This document shows, in pieces, positions 1 to 20,138 of a stretch of DNA of 64,000 bases. The notes under the pieces were generated by a model, which was given only the letters and a program-made list of their open reading frames with translations, was not told the DNA's origin and searched no databases. A program made the translations under genes and the position numbers. The DNA comes from Hoplostethus atlanticus (lineage: Eukaryota; Chordata; Actinopteri; Trachichthyiformes; Trachichthyidae): positions 62,001 through 126,000 of the forward strand of contig JAXDDX010000224.1 of the NCBI GenBank assembly GCA_034670405.1, in the 5' to 3' direction. Every line of letters begins with the position of its first letter. The stretch's first letter is position 1.

Positions 1-755
1 TATCTGGTATTAGCTGTTAAAAGACCAAAATAATTCACACTGTGTATTAGGAGCATACATGTGTTAATATTGAAATGAAATATATGGTGTGACAACAATT
101 TGAGAAAAACTTACCAAATGGTGTGTGGACAATATATTAAGACATATTTCAATTTCATACGAGCATTTCTCAAAGATCTAAAAATTACGATTTGTATCAG
201 TTCTAAATAATGTATTCTTGAATAAGAAGTATCAATGAGTAAACTGAGTATATTTGTTTTTGATAAATTGTGAAAAACAGTTCTTGGTAGTGTACTGTAC
301 ATCTGGGAGTTTTTGCGTTTCAGCTGTCAGCTTGTTAGCTAGCCATAGTATCTTAACTATCACTGTCTTGTTGTTAACACGTCTGATTTGCACACTAGCT
401 AACATGTCTCGTAGGAGTTAGCCTCAGTAGCAGCTAGTAGTCACATGTTAATATTAACATTGGTTGTTTTGCTAAATTAGCCTGCTGGCTAGTTAGCTAA
501 CTGACAAAGCCAAAAAGCAGCAGTTTGTTCAGGTCAACTAAGCTGAACAAACTCTTCTCAAGCTACAACTCAGTGTTTTGGAGTAGAGACTAGGGCTAAA
601 GACAAGACAGTTTACTGTGTCACAGTAACCTACATTTGGAAACAAATCTACCTCCTCACACTATTCACTTTTACTTAGAATGTTACTGAATGGAGCTAGA
701 ACCACACCACAGCAATCCTTTTTAGGTTATCCCTCATTTTATAGCCTAGTTGTTA
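1..755. other. Non-coding, probably semaphorin intron
   Basis: AT-rich sequence with short TAGCTAGC/TTAGCTA motifs. No coding exon or recognisable repeat seen. Confidence 0.4.
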
Positions 756-9048
<8,293 letters not shown>

Positions 9049-9169
9049 CTGGACACATGGAAAGAAAACAAATGTAAAAGACACAGAAAGATCTTAAAGA
9101 AAGGTTTCGATAGTTGAATTGGATGTGAGCTGCTACAGGGAGCCAGTGTAGAGAACAGAGAAGGGAGGT

Positions 9170-12100
9170 TGTGTGGGCTGAGCGGCTCCGCAGGATGCGA
9201 GCAGGTGAGTGCCTCTACTGCGGGACACCCGACCACATTCTTGCCGCCTGCCAAAAGACCGGGCTCACCAGTAACTATGGGGGTACTGGTGAGCCAAACG
9301 GCCTCTTCCCCCTTCCCACGTATGCAGTTTAAAGCCACCCTGTGCTGGAACCAGGAGACTCTACCCCTGCTGGCTCTGGTAGATTCTGGCGCCGATGAAA
9401 ATTTTATTGATTCGGAGCTCGTCTCTCAGGCCGGGATTGCCACCGAGCCACTAGCCTCACCGCTAGACGCCAACGCCTTGGACAGGAAACTCCTGGCTCA
9501 CATCACTCACCAGACAAAACCCCTGCTCCTCATCCTCTCCGGCAACCACAGGGAACAGATCCGCTTCCACCTGATCTCTTCACCTCATGCTCCCGTCATC
9601 CTTGGACATCCCTGGCTGAAACTACACAATCCCCACCTCGACTGGTCTTCAGGCAAAGTAACCAGTTGGAGCCCATTCTGTTTATCCACATGCATGCAAT
9701 CTGCTCTTCTCCCCACAGAGGGCGCTGCGACTCCACCTGTACCTGAGCCTCCGGACCTCTCATCCGTCCCGTCCGCTTACCATGACCTGGGGGAGGTGTT
9801 CAGTAAGCAACTGGCGCTTTCTCTGCCTCCGCATCGTCCCTACAATTGCGCCATCGACCTCCTTCCTGGAGCTACCCTACCCTTAAGCCGGCTGTACAAC
9901 CTCTCGGCCGGAGAGAACCACCATGGAGACTTACATCAAAGACTCCCTGGCTGATGGCATCATCCGGCCATCCTCTTCCCCGGTTGGTGCCGGCTTCTTC
10001 TTCGTCTAAGAAGGATCTCTCCCTGCGTCCATGCATAGACTTCCGGGGCCTAAACAACATCACGGTCAAGAATACGTACCCTCTCCTCCTCATCAACTCC
10101 ACCTTCGAACCTCTCCAGGGGGCCACTATATTCTCCACACTGGACCTCAGGAATGCTTACCACCTGGTCAGAATATGGGAAGGAGACGAATGGAAGACGG
10201 CCTTCAATACACCTCTGGGCCACTTCGAGTACCTGGTAATGCCCTTCGGCCTAACCAACGCCCCTGCCGTCTTCCAGGCCCTCGTTAATGATGTGCTCCG
10301 GGACTTCCTCAATCGCTCTGTGTTTGTCTATCTTGACGACATCCTCATCTTTTCCCGGACCCTGGAGGAACACACCCAGCACGTCAGGCAGGTGCTCTAG
10401 AGACTCCTAGAAAATAAACTCTTTGTGAAAGCCGAGAAATGTGAGTTTCACGCAAGTTCTGTTGGCTTCCTTGGCTATATCATTGAGAGCGGGCAGGTGA
10501 GAGCAGATCCGGGGAAAATACAGGCGGTGGCAGAATGGCCAACTCCTTCATCCCTGAAGCAACTTCAATGCTTCCTTGGGTTTGCCAATTTTTACCGCCA
10601 CTTCATCCGGGATTACAGCTGCATAGCCGCACCGCTGACCAAACTCACCTCTCCAGCCGTCCCCTTCTCCTGGTCCCCCGAGGCAGAGCAGGCTTTCGCC
10701 CAGCTGAAGGAACGCTTCACCTCCGCACCCATCCTGGTGCACCCTGACCCCTCGCGTCAGTTCACCGTGGAGGTGGATGCCTCCAACACGGGGGTCGGGG
10801 CAATACTCTCACAACGCTCCGGCACTGACCAAAAGCTCCATCCTTGTGCCTTCCTTTCCCGTCGACTATCCCCGGCCGAACGCAACTACGATGTGGGCAA
10901 TCGTGAGTTGCTGGCGGTGAAGTTGGCCCTGGAGGAGTGGAGACACTGGTTGGAGGGTACGGAACATCCTTTTATCGTCTGGACAGACCATAAGAATCTC
11001 GCCTATATACAGTCTGCCAAGCGCCTCAACTCCCACCAAGCCTGTTGGGCCCTTTTCTTCGGGCGCTTCAATTTCTCCATCACCTACCGTCCCGGTACCC
11101 GCAACGTAAAACCCGATGCTCTCCCCCGTCAGTACCTCACCCAGGAGGCTCCACCCGACCCAGACAACATCCTCCTGTCATCCTGCGTGGTGGCCGCAGT
11201 CACCTGGGAGATCGAGCAGTTGGTGAAGCAGGCACAACGGGACCAACCCGATCCAGGTAACGGTCCTCCTAACCGCTTATTTGTCCCTAATTCTGCTCGC
11301 TACCAGGTCCTCCAGTGGGGTCACACGTCCCACATTGCCTGCCACCCAGGGGTGGGCCGCACCTTGTCCCTCCTCAAGAGACATTTTTGGTGGCCATCCA
11401 TGGAGGCCAGACATCGCGTTGGACTTTGTCACCGCTCTCCCTCCATCCCAAGGTAACTCCACTATACTCACCATTGTAGATCGTTTCTCTAAGTCTGCCC
11501 ATTTTGTCGCTCTCCCCAAACTCCCCACAGCCCAGGAGACAGCCAAACTGCTCACCCTCCACGTCCTGCGCCTCCACGGGATCCCCTCAGACATTGTCTC
11601 GGACCGGGGGCTGCAGTTCATCTCCCAGGTCTGGAGGTCCTTCTGTCAGGCGCTTGGGGCTTCGGTGAGTCTCTCCTCTGGCTTCCACCCACAGACAAAT
11701 GGACAGACCGAACGAGCTAACCAAGACCTGGAGTCGGCTCTTCGTTGTGTTGCCGCCCGCAACCCCACTGCCTGGAGCTCCCAGTTACCTTGGGTGGAGT
11801 ACGCCCACAACTCACTGACCAGCACAGCCACGGGGGTGTCACCGTTCAAGGCTTCCTGGGGCTACCAACCGCCCCTGTTTCCAGCCCAGGAGGAGGAGAT
11901 TGCCGTTCCTTCTGTTCAGACCCACCTTAGCCGTTGCCGCCGGATCTGGAGGGAGACGGGCTCCGTGCTTCTCCACACCGCTGACCGCAACTGGCGCCTG
12001 GCCGACCGCCACCGGACTCCGGCTCTGGACTACCAACCGGGGCAGAAGGTATGGCTCTCCTCCAGGGACATCCCACTCAGGGATGTCTCCAAAAAACTTT

Positions 12101-12237
12101 CCCCCCGGTTCATTGGCACATATGAAATCGCCAGCATCATCAAAGCCTCTGTTGTCAAACTCAAATTACCCAAATCAATGAGGATTCACCCCACCTTCCA
12201 CATGTCACAACTTAAACCAGTGTCTGTCAGCCCTTTG
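9170..12237 (+). pseudogene. Ty3/gypsy (sushi-like) retrotransposon pol, broken
   Basis: Degenerate pol of a Metaviridae-type LTR retrotransposon, opposite in strand to the semaphorin gene. In order: the end of gag with a CCHC knuckle (CLYCGTPDH, near 9210); an aspartic protease in another frame ([10 protein letters not shown], near 9390); reverse transcriptase with YLDDILIF near 10330; RNase H (VEVDASNTG near 10770; TDHKNL near 10985); and an integrase core with [10 protein letters not shown] near 11480 and [11 protein letters not shown] near 11690. Damage: a frameshift near 9950, a TAA near 10007, a TAG near 10398, and a deletion near 11405 that removes the integrase HHCC finger. No LTR, primer-binding site, upstream gag or chromodomain was found, so the copy is truncated at both ends and inert. 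Confidence 0.9.
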
Positions 12238-13185
12238 AGGCCCTTGAGGCTTGTGGTATGGCTGGAGGAATGGGTGTGCAGATTTCTTCACAGCCTTGAA
12301 TATGACCACCAGGATTTTGAATTTGATACAAGCAGCCACAGGCACTTTCAAACATAGGTCACCTCACCTCACAGGTCAAGTCACTTACCTCAGTGTAAAA
12401 GTGTTTCACTGTTGAACATAGTCTGTAATGCTCCCTTTCCATGTGACATTTGCAACAGTTGTATTACGGTTAGTACATAGGGCTTAGTGGGATAGGGGTG
12501 GGGAGTAGAACAGCCCTTGTTGACTTTAACTATAAATCTCAGGGTTATGAGGACGTGGTGACAATATTGCCCTCTGAGTGTGTTGCGCACAGTGCTAGTT
12601 TGGCAATGGCAGAGGGAATGGGGAAGGGTGGAGGGTTAGCAGACCAAAATCTATAAATGACTGCCGTTTGCTTCATGCCAGTAACAATTTGATCTCATGA
12701 GATACAGCCCTGCATCCTTCTAAATACCAACCTGAATTTAACAAACTTAATGTATGATTTATACCTCCTAAACTGACTGAAAGAGAATTAGCATTAACTA
12801 CCAGAGTGACCATAGGGTGGAACGCTTCACAGGGTTGTGGGAAAAGGTTTCTGGCAATGTCCAATACAGAGTTTTTATTTAACTTTAATCCTTTCATTGT
12901 TGTCTTTGCTGTAATTATGACCAAAGATACTGACAGTGTGTGACCTGTGTTGCTAACTTGAAAGCAACAAGGAAAGTCAGAAAGAAAAAAGGTTTTACTA
13001 AAATACTCCTTAAATTCTTGATAAGAAACATCCAAGATACATCCACTCATCCACAAGTAATTCACCTCACGTCTGTTTTGTGCCTCTTTATTCATTTCTT
13101 GGACATGGGTGCGAGTTAATGACAGCTCTAGGAGAGACCTATATTTAAGTATGTGAGCTTGCAATCTATGTAGTCGAAATGTTGA
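12238..13185. other. Non-coding interval
   Basis: No recognisable gene or repeat. A 186-codon minus-strand open frame here runs across the hAT boundary at 13194 and resembles nothing I know, so it is not called. Confidence 0.4.
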
Positions 13186-13432
13186 CTGCATAGTAGGGGT
13201 GGAACGGTTCACAAAATTCGCGGTTCGGTTCATATAACGGTTTTGGGGTCACGGTTTTCGGTTCGGTTTGGTACGTTTTTGGTACAGCAGGAAGGGGTCA
13301 TTGCCAATTTCAAAATGCTTTTCATTTATTTGCAGGGATGCAAACACATGTATGATGAAAAATGAGAGAGCTACCTGAAGTCGAAAAAAAAAAAAATGCG
13401 ACAGCATAATATCATATCCTGTCCTTTTTTTG

Positions 13433-13641
13433 GGCTTACCTACTGGGCGCACTAAAAAACTACAACTGGTCCAGAATGCTGCTGCCAGAATCCTGACGAA
13501 AACTAGGAAATTCGACCATATAACTCCCATTCTATCCTCATTACACTGTCTACCAATTCAGGCCAGGTGTGACTTTAAGGTGCTTTTACTTACATATAAA
13601 TCATTACATGGGATGGCACCGTCCTATTTATCCGATTTGAT
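13433..13641 (+). pseudogene. LINE reverse-transcriptase C-terminal region, 5' half
   Basis: The reading frame contains KLQLVQNAAARILTKTRKFD, HITPILSSLH, LLLTYKSLHG and APSYLSDLI, the conserved C-terminal region of L2/CR1-group fish LINE ORF2. It is cut after SDLI by the TA-flanked element at 13642-18435 and resumes at 18436. Confidence 0.8.
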
Positions 13642-14538
13642 TAGTTTTTTCCGATCGCTAACTCGATCAATACTGAAGTCACATTGTCATCACTCTTCAC
13701 ACAGTCAGCGAAACAGAAGTCTATGTGGACCAAACTTTGAATCATTTTTCATTGCTTTCACACAAAATGCATTCAATGACCACATTCTCCAAAATCCATG
13801 AACTCTTTTCTCATTCATACTCCACCACCTGCAAAACACTATATATTTGCAGCACATTTTTCAAATGCTAACACACTGTTTTCAAAACTATTCAAAACAC
13901 ATTCAAAACAGAATGATTTCTGCAGTAACCATATTGAAATAGATAGAAAATCTTAGCAGAAGATTTACAATAAAATGAAATAATAATCATTCCAACCACA
14001 GCTGATTGCAATTTCAGCTGAAAGCTGAATAAGGGCCACAATTATTGACCATGTTGTAAACCATGGTCTCTTTGAGAGAGGCTGGTTTACTGTAAGGGTG
14101 CAACCAAATCTGCAGCGTTCAACAGTTGCATCAATAATACGATTGTTCCGACAAAACAACAGGTGAGATGTGCATCCTGAACTACATATTACAGTACAAT
14201 ACAGTATGTTTACATTTTTACATGTACATTTTGAAATATATTTTGTGTTTTAAGATCCAAAGGTTGCCTCCTGGAATTTCAGGATTTATTGATTTCAAGT
14301 TGATATCAACTTTTTATTTTTCACAAATACAGTAAATTATGATTTGAAGCAAATTGCTGCATTTCTGATTCATTCTTGTTACATACTTACTTGTTGCATA
14401 CATTACTTTAGTACAGTCAATAAAGTGAAAAGGTGTTACAGTTTTTTACAGTCCCTAACACCCATTTGTCCAATCTGTCACATTTTCAAAACTCTAAACA
14501 CAATTAGCGCAACATCCGTCAGTTGTGGACCATACCAT

Positions 14539-15658
14539 TACAGTTTTTTACAATCGTTTTCACACTTGTCTCAATACCATGTCCACTTCTTCAAAACTCT
14601 TCACACAGTGTGCTTTTGAAACACACACCTGAGCACATCAGTTAACCTTTGGTGCAAAATGCACTTCAACCACCAAAACACTTCATATTTCACCCAAAAG
14701 TGACTCATGCTGCCGTAACTATAGCATATGCTTTCTCCCATAAGACTACTTTGTCACTCAATGTACAATGAACTAAAAAACACAAACAACTTGGAGCATT
14801 GCAAAATACATATATTATGTGTTTCCCTTTCCTCTATTTTTGCATCCACAAATATTTCAAGCCAAGCAGCTAAAGAAACTTTTGATCTGTTGGTTTGCCT
14901 CTCACAATATATGTCATGACTGAGTGTGGTAAATTTACAGTAAACTGTAAATGAATGATTGTTTTACTGTATCGGAAACCCAGAATAACAATTTTTACTG
15001 TGTAATGTAAAACAATATATGATAAAGAAACAAATTACAAAAGCAACAGTATTCTTCAGGGGGTTTACTATATTTTGCCATTTGTTCTCACAGTGCAATA
15101 TACTGTAGTTCAGAAAAGAAAAATACAATAAAATCAAAATACATTACAACCAATAACAAAAAATACCAAATAGCAATATTTTCCCTATATACATGCACAT
15201 TTCAATGCAAGTATGACCACTTTTGTATAGATGGTAACAAGGCTACAAACAAAAAAACTGAATAAACTGAATAAACCTTCTGCTAAAATCAGAATAATCT
15301 GTCTTACGTATTTCAAGCATATAGTTTCATTTGTCTGTCAAAATGCAACATATTTCCATCCACAGTGATCAGAATTTTGTTGGGTTTTGAACTGAAAGTT
15401 AACTGTTTTGAACAGAGTATCTAAATGTCTGCAAAATTTGCTGTAGTTGTACAGAATTTTGCTGGTGGTGAACACTGACTGAGAGAGGTATTCATGAATT
15501 TTGGAAGAAGTGGTGATTGAATGCCTCTTGTATCAAAGCAATGCAAAAGTATACACAGTTTAGTTCACATAGTCTACTGATATGGTGAATGTGTTAAGTG
15601 TTTTGAAAAAGTGGACATGGTATTGAGACAAGTGTGAAAACGATTGTAAAAAACTGTA
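14539..15658. mobile_element. TA-flanked TIR element C
   Basis: Inverted ends TACAGTTTTTTACAATCG (14539) and CGATTGTAAAAAACTGTA (15658). TIR similarity extends about 70 bp (ACACTTGTCTCAATACCATG on one side, its complement on the other). TA at both edges. No coding capacity. Confidence 0.8.
15428..15540. repeat. 113-bp direct repeat, copy 1
   Basis: Matches 16599-16711 in the same orientation with about two mismatches. It belongs to the right part of element C. Confidence 0.85.
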
Positions 15659-16598
15659 ATAGCAGTTGATGACTACAAGATTTTCTTTCTTTATCTATTC
15701 TGAGTATTTTGTTTTGTTCTACCATTAACTGGACCTTGGATTCTGTGTCTATGTCGGGTTTGATCAAGGATTTGGCCAGGTTTTTTGATTGGTGAAGATC
15801 GCTGCTTGGTGTTATACACACCAAGCTGGGAAAACAAGATGGCGAGCCACCCATAGGAGACCTCCGCTGGACACACGTACGTCTGTCTGCTACAGCAAGA
15901 CAGCCCATTCTAAGGACAAGTACAGATTCAAGCACCTGGATCGTGGTAGGACTGAAACTTCCAGTATTTTGCTGCTGCAACGAGCAGTGGGACTCAATTG
16001 GGCAGGGAAGTACTTAACAAAAAGGACTGATTATAGCCTACATTGAGTATGGAACATTGATTATTGATCTCTGGTATTGTATTTTGTTTGATGTTGCATG
16101 CCAGAGGGTTTTTTATTTTTCATTTATACTGTGTTGAATTGGTAATGCAAATGTGTGTTACTGTTGATATTTCTGATTTACTGGTTAAGTAACTCAGGTT
16201 AAGGGAAAGTAGAACTAAACTAAAAAGGCCTAATAGAACATAATAGAATATTGAACTAATTAGCATAATTAGTCACTCAAAACGAGAAGAGAACTAAAAT
16301 TAGAATAAAAAGGATCCTAAAATAGAACTAAAATATCTGAAACTTAAAATAGGGTTAAATAGGTGAAATCAAAGCAAAGGGTTTCATGAGCCTAAGGTGT
16401 ATAATATTGTAATATGTGTTTAATTGTGTCAGATTTTGTCTGATTGTGTTTATGTCTACTACTTCCAACTTTATATAAACAAGCCGGCACTTTATTTCCT
16501 GGTCTGTGGTCTGCTGTTATTCCTTGATGCTAGTTATAAACTGTTCCTACGAACCTAGTCCCTGGTCCTAGCTAACTGTCAACATCTACAGTGCTACA
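15659..16598. other. Unassigned insert between element C and its repeated fragment
   Basis: About 940 bp. It contains a TATATAAACAAG box near 16472, followed by sequence like an LTR R/U5 end that finishes GTGCTACA. A solo LTR is possible, but I found no second boundary, so this is only a suggestion. Confidence 0.3.
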
Positions 16599-16711
16599 TC
16601 TGCAAAATTTGCTGTAGTTGTACAGAATCTTGCTGGTGGTGAACACTGACTGAGAGAGGTATTCATGAATTTTGGAAGAAGTGGTGATTGAATGCCTTTT
16701 GTATCAAAGCA
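16599..16711. repeat. 113-bp direct repeat, copy 2
   Basis: A second copy of 15428-15540, immediately followed by interior sequence of the composite element. It marks a duplication or a second partial element C. Confidence 0.85.
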
Positions 16712-18435
16712 GATTAGATTTTCTTTACATACAAGCTTACCCAATACCAAAATTATGGATCTTGCTTGCACACAGCATGCCAGAAATGAAAACCTAATGT
16801 TCAAAACCTTAAATACAGTATAAAGCCTCTACTTCTGCAACAACAGCAGCTCAAAAGCTTTATTGAAACAGCTGATAAGGATTTCTGAATGAACAGATCA
16901 CTGAAACATTGAGAAATAGCTGATTTAAGTTGTGTAAAATAGACCAAACACAGAGTTTGAATGAAACAGTTGTACACAGTTCCTTTTGAAAGGAACAGTG
17001 AGCGGGTCACCAGCACCGGCACCAATACGTCCATGTCTATGTATGGTGTCTATCCAATATGTCTTGTTCTATAGTGAGTTTTACACTATGCTACTCTACA
17101 TGTAAACATGGGTTACAGTACATACAGTAGGACATACTGAAAAGTATTTACACATACTGTGTTTACAGATATTGTGCATGCCAAGCGTTTCTATCCAAGG
17201 TGCATAGCGAGAGACGACATAGATGTGATGTGGACGAGAACATGTGGCCAAATGGTGAAGATCGTATAGATTACAGTTTACAGATTACAGATTACAGTCC
17301 ACAACAGACGGATGTTGTGCTAATTGTGTTTAGAGTTTTGAAAATGTGACTACAGATTGGACAAAAGGATGTTAGCGACTGTAAAAAACTGTAGAACAGG
17401 ACTGTGCATTTTGGTGTTTTTTCCCTTCTGTGCCTTTTTTTTACTGTATTTGTGTATTTTATTTTTACACATTTGGAACCAAAGGCCATGTATGTTGGAT
17501 TTTTTGTTTATCACTGGCAGCAATTTCATGTTGCTACTATAGCTTTTACTGCAGCAATTCTGTCACTTACTATTTTTTTCTACTGTACATTCAATAAAGT
17601 AAAGATGACTCATTCACTTTTAGATAGTATGTTGCCAAAAATGCACACATTCAACACTCAACCAAAACAGTGGTTTACAGTAAAAGGAAACTGAATCATA
17701 AAAAACAATGGATTTCATATTGTCTATTGTATGCAGGTAGAACTAAACGTGAAAAGTAATGCAGTTTTTGTAATGCCATCAACTGTTAGTATTTTGAAAG
17801 TCGTTGTGCTATGACTGACTATGTGTTCCTCTTGGATAGAAAACATGTGCTAGTGTTTTGAACGAATTATTTGATTTTGAGTCGGGTTTGCCGTGTTTTG
17901 ATAGAGTTAGTGTATGTGTATGTACGTTTTTTAGCATTTTGAAATGTAGAGTTAGTATTTAATTAACAAAATGTGGTTTTGAGCAGAAAATTAACTATTT
18001 GGCTAATTGTGTGATGTATGTGTATTGCTGTGTTAGGAGTTTAGAAAAAGTATCTTAAGTATAGCTAAATGCTTGTTAGTGATCGTAAAAAACTGTATTC
18101 TTATTCTATAATGAAATACTGATTTATGTGAAAAATCATTCAAACTTCAAAGATAAAAGTTCATCATTTATGTAATGCTCCCTGTTGTTAGTGTTTTTCA
18201 GGTTAGTGTGTTATGAGTGACAATGTATGCTTTCTGAGTGAAAAGTGTGTCCAGTTTTCTGGTCGAACGAGCTTATTTTGAGACATGTATGAAGTGTTTT
18301 GGTGGTTTGAGTGAGTTTTGGAGGTGAGATTAACTGTTTGGCCAAGATGCATGTTGGTAATGAAGACTGTATGAAGAGTTTTGACAATGTGGCTTCAGTA
18401 TTGCCCAATGCGAGTTAGCGATCGGAAAAACTGTA

Positions 18436-18660
18436 AACCATATAAACCGCCACGCGCCCTCAGATCTCAGGACGCTGGCTACCTGTCTATCCCAGCAGTC
18501 AAAAAGAAAACTGCAGGAAACAGAGCCTTTTCTTACCAGGTTCCCTATCTATGGAACAGTCTGCCTGCCTCAATCAGAGAGGCAGGCTCTATCGAAGTCT
18601 TTAAGTCAAGGCTAAAAACCCATTTATTCTCTCTGTCATTTGACCAGCCTTGAGGGAGTG
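18436..18660 (+). pseudogene. LINE reverse-transcriptase C-terminal region, 3' half
   Basis: Continuation of 13433-13641: PYKPPRALRSQDAGYLSIP, then FSYQVPYLWNSLPASIRE and FKSRLKTHLF before a stop. The LWNSLP and FKSRLKTHLF motifs end many fish LINE ORF2 proteins. Confidence 0.8.
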
Positions 18661-20130
18661 GCTCAGTCTCTTCTCAGAGTAAGGCTAGACCAGTTAGCTC
18701 ATCCTAGCTCAGGGTCCTGCCGATGGATACTAGCATCCTGCCTACATGTCCTATTCTCCTGGTCTACCTGCTCCTGTCCACTGACGCTGGTCATGTTTGT
18801 CTGTGTGAGTGAGAGTGCGTGTATGGGTGTGTGTGGGTGTGTCTCCTATCTGTTCCAGGCTGCAGCCCGGCAGAGTTGGCATCTGCGTGGTCCCCCACTC
18901 CTAGGACGATGCTGACTGAGCGGACGTTGCGTTCTAATTTTCATTTTTTCATTTTTATTTTCAGAACTAGTTCAAGTTGTGTCCTCAATGTCCAACAATG
19001 TCCTCTCCTTAAAACACACCCTCAGGCTGCCTAAGTGAGGTCTTACTAAATTAAACACTGTCACACTTTACTCTTTATGCCTAGTGTACTTTGATACTTT
19101 GATAATTTTTACCATGGTACCATGGTAAAACTAAAATTACCATCAAACTACTATGACAGTTTTTTGTTAGGGTAACCTGGCCTCTTTCCACCACTAGATG
19201 GCACTCTTTCACTAATAAATGAATGGGATCCGTCAAGTTTATTAGTGGAAATCTAGCATAAGAGAAGCTGCTCTGACACGGAGTACAATAACGTTAGCCG
19301 AAAAGACATAACATACATAACCTACAGAGCTAATGATATTAGTCAAAACCATATAAAATAGTCAGCCAAGTGAAAACCTTACCTCAGGTGATCTCGCCAC
19401 TCACTCAAAATGAGCCATACAGTGCAGGGAGAGAGTGGTGTGTTCACAGACAAGCGTTTGCTGCTGTGTCAGGCTACATCCACACTAATACGTTTTCGTT
19501 TTAAAACTGAGTTTTGAAACTAAAAGGATCTCCGTCCACACAAGCATTTTAGCACCGCTTCAGAAATTATCTCCGCCCATGCTAAAACGCCTGAAAACGC
19601 ATATCACGTAACCATTCACCTACACTGGGCATGCGCGTGCTGGTGTAAACAGAAAGCAGATTGTCTGCTCTGCTGTTGCTTAAGAGCAGGTCCTGACAGT
19701 TGAGTAGATTTTTTTGCTCAATGCAGTTCACTCATATGAGCTGACAGAAATACACTGTAGGAATCGTTAAGGAGATTCGTCCGTCACCCATACACACACC
19801 CCCCCCCCCCCCCCAAAAAAGTCTTTGGATCTGGACAAATCACACAAGTCACCCAAATTGACATGAAAGAAGCGACATTCGCCAAAAAGTGAACCCAATA
19901 ACTTTATTTGAGGGTTTTTTCTGTGCATGCCTTTTTGACTGAAATCTGTGAGGCTGTTCCCCGTTTCTAGTGTGACAATAAATAAAAACAGTAGCCTAAC
20001 TCTACATGAAAAAAAGCACACAGTAGGCCTCATAGCCTATTTCAAATGAACCGAACAATACATACATGCCCCGAACCGTGACTAGCAAACTGAACGGTTC
20101 GGATTTTTTACTTGAACCGTTCCATCCCTA
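18661..20130. other. 3' side of the hAT interval
   Basis: LINE 3' UTR-like sequence, then a segment (about 19475-19620) with the motif CACACTAATACGTTTTCGTT, common at fish DNA-transposon ends, a C16 tract at 19799-19814, and the hAT right end. No gene. Confidence 0.4.
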
Positions 20131-20138
20131 CTGCATAG

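Larger units (their letters stand above)
14437..18097 (-). mobile_element. TA-flanked composite TIR element, third locus (reverse orientation)
   Basis: The same two-part element as at 26271-27799 and 44553-45932, here reversed. Its right end is CGATCACTAACAAG-like (18097) and its left end ACAGTTTTTTACAG (14437). A third copy of the terminus lies inside at 17392. It is enlarged by the element at 14539-15658 and other insertions. Confidence 0.7.
13642..18435. mobile_element. TA-flanked TIR element A (mariner-like), with nested elements
   Basis: The left end TTTTTTCCGATCGCTAACTC and the right end GAGTTAGCGATCGGAAAAA are inverted. The similarity (AATACTGAAG, CACATTGTCA) runs about 60 bp into each end. 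It is flanked by TA and splits a LINE reading frame that rejoins exactly outside it. TA target plus TIR suggests Tc1/mariner, but no transposase was found. It contains the element at 14437-18097. Confidence 0.75.
13194..20130. mobile_element. hAT element interval holding nested insertions, TSD CTGCATAG
   Basis: TIRs TAGGGGTGGAACGGTTCA (13194) and the reverse complement of TAGGGATGGAACGGTTCA (ending 20130), flanked by 8-bp duplications CTGCATAG at 13186-13193 and 20131-20138. Subterminal GGTTCGG/GAACCG repeats occur at both ends. The 6.9 kb between the ends is mostly later insertions: a LINE 3' fragment, and at least three TA-flanked TIR elements nested in one another. No hAT transposase was recognised. 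Confidence 0.85.

Noticed and set aside
12673..13233. 186-codon minus-strand ORF as a gene
   Set aside because: It crosses the hAT insertion boundary at 13194, has no recognisable domains, and its composition looks random.
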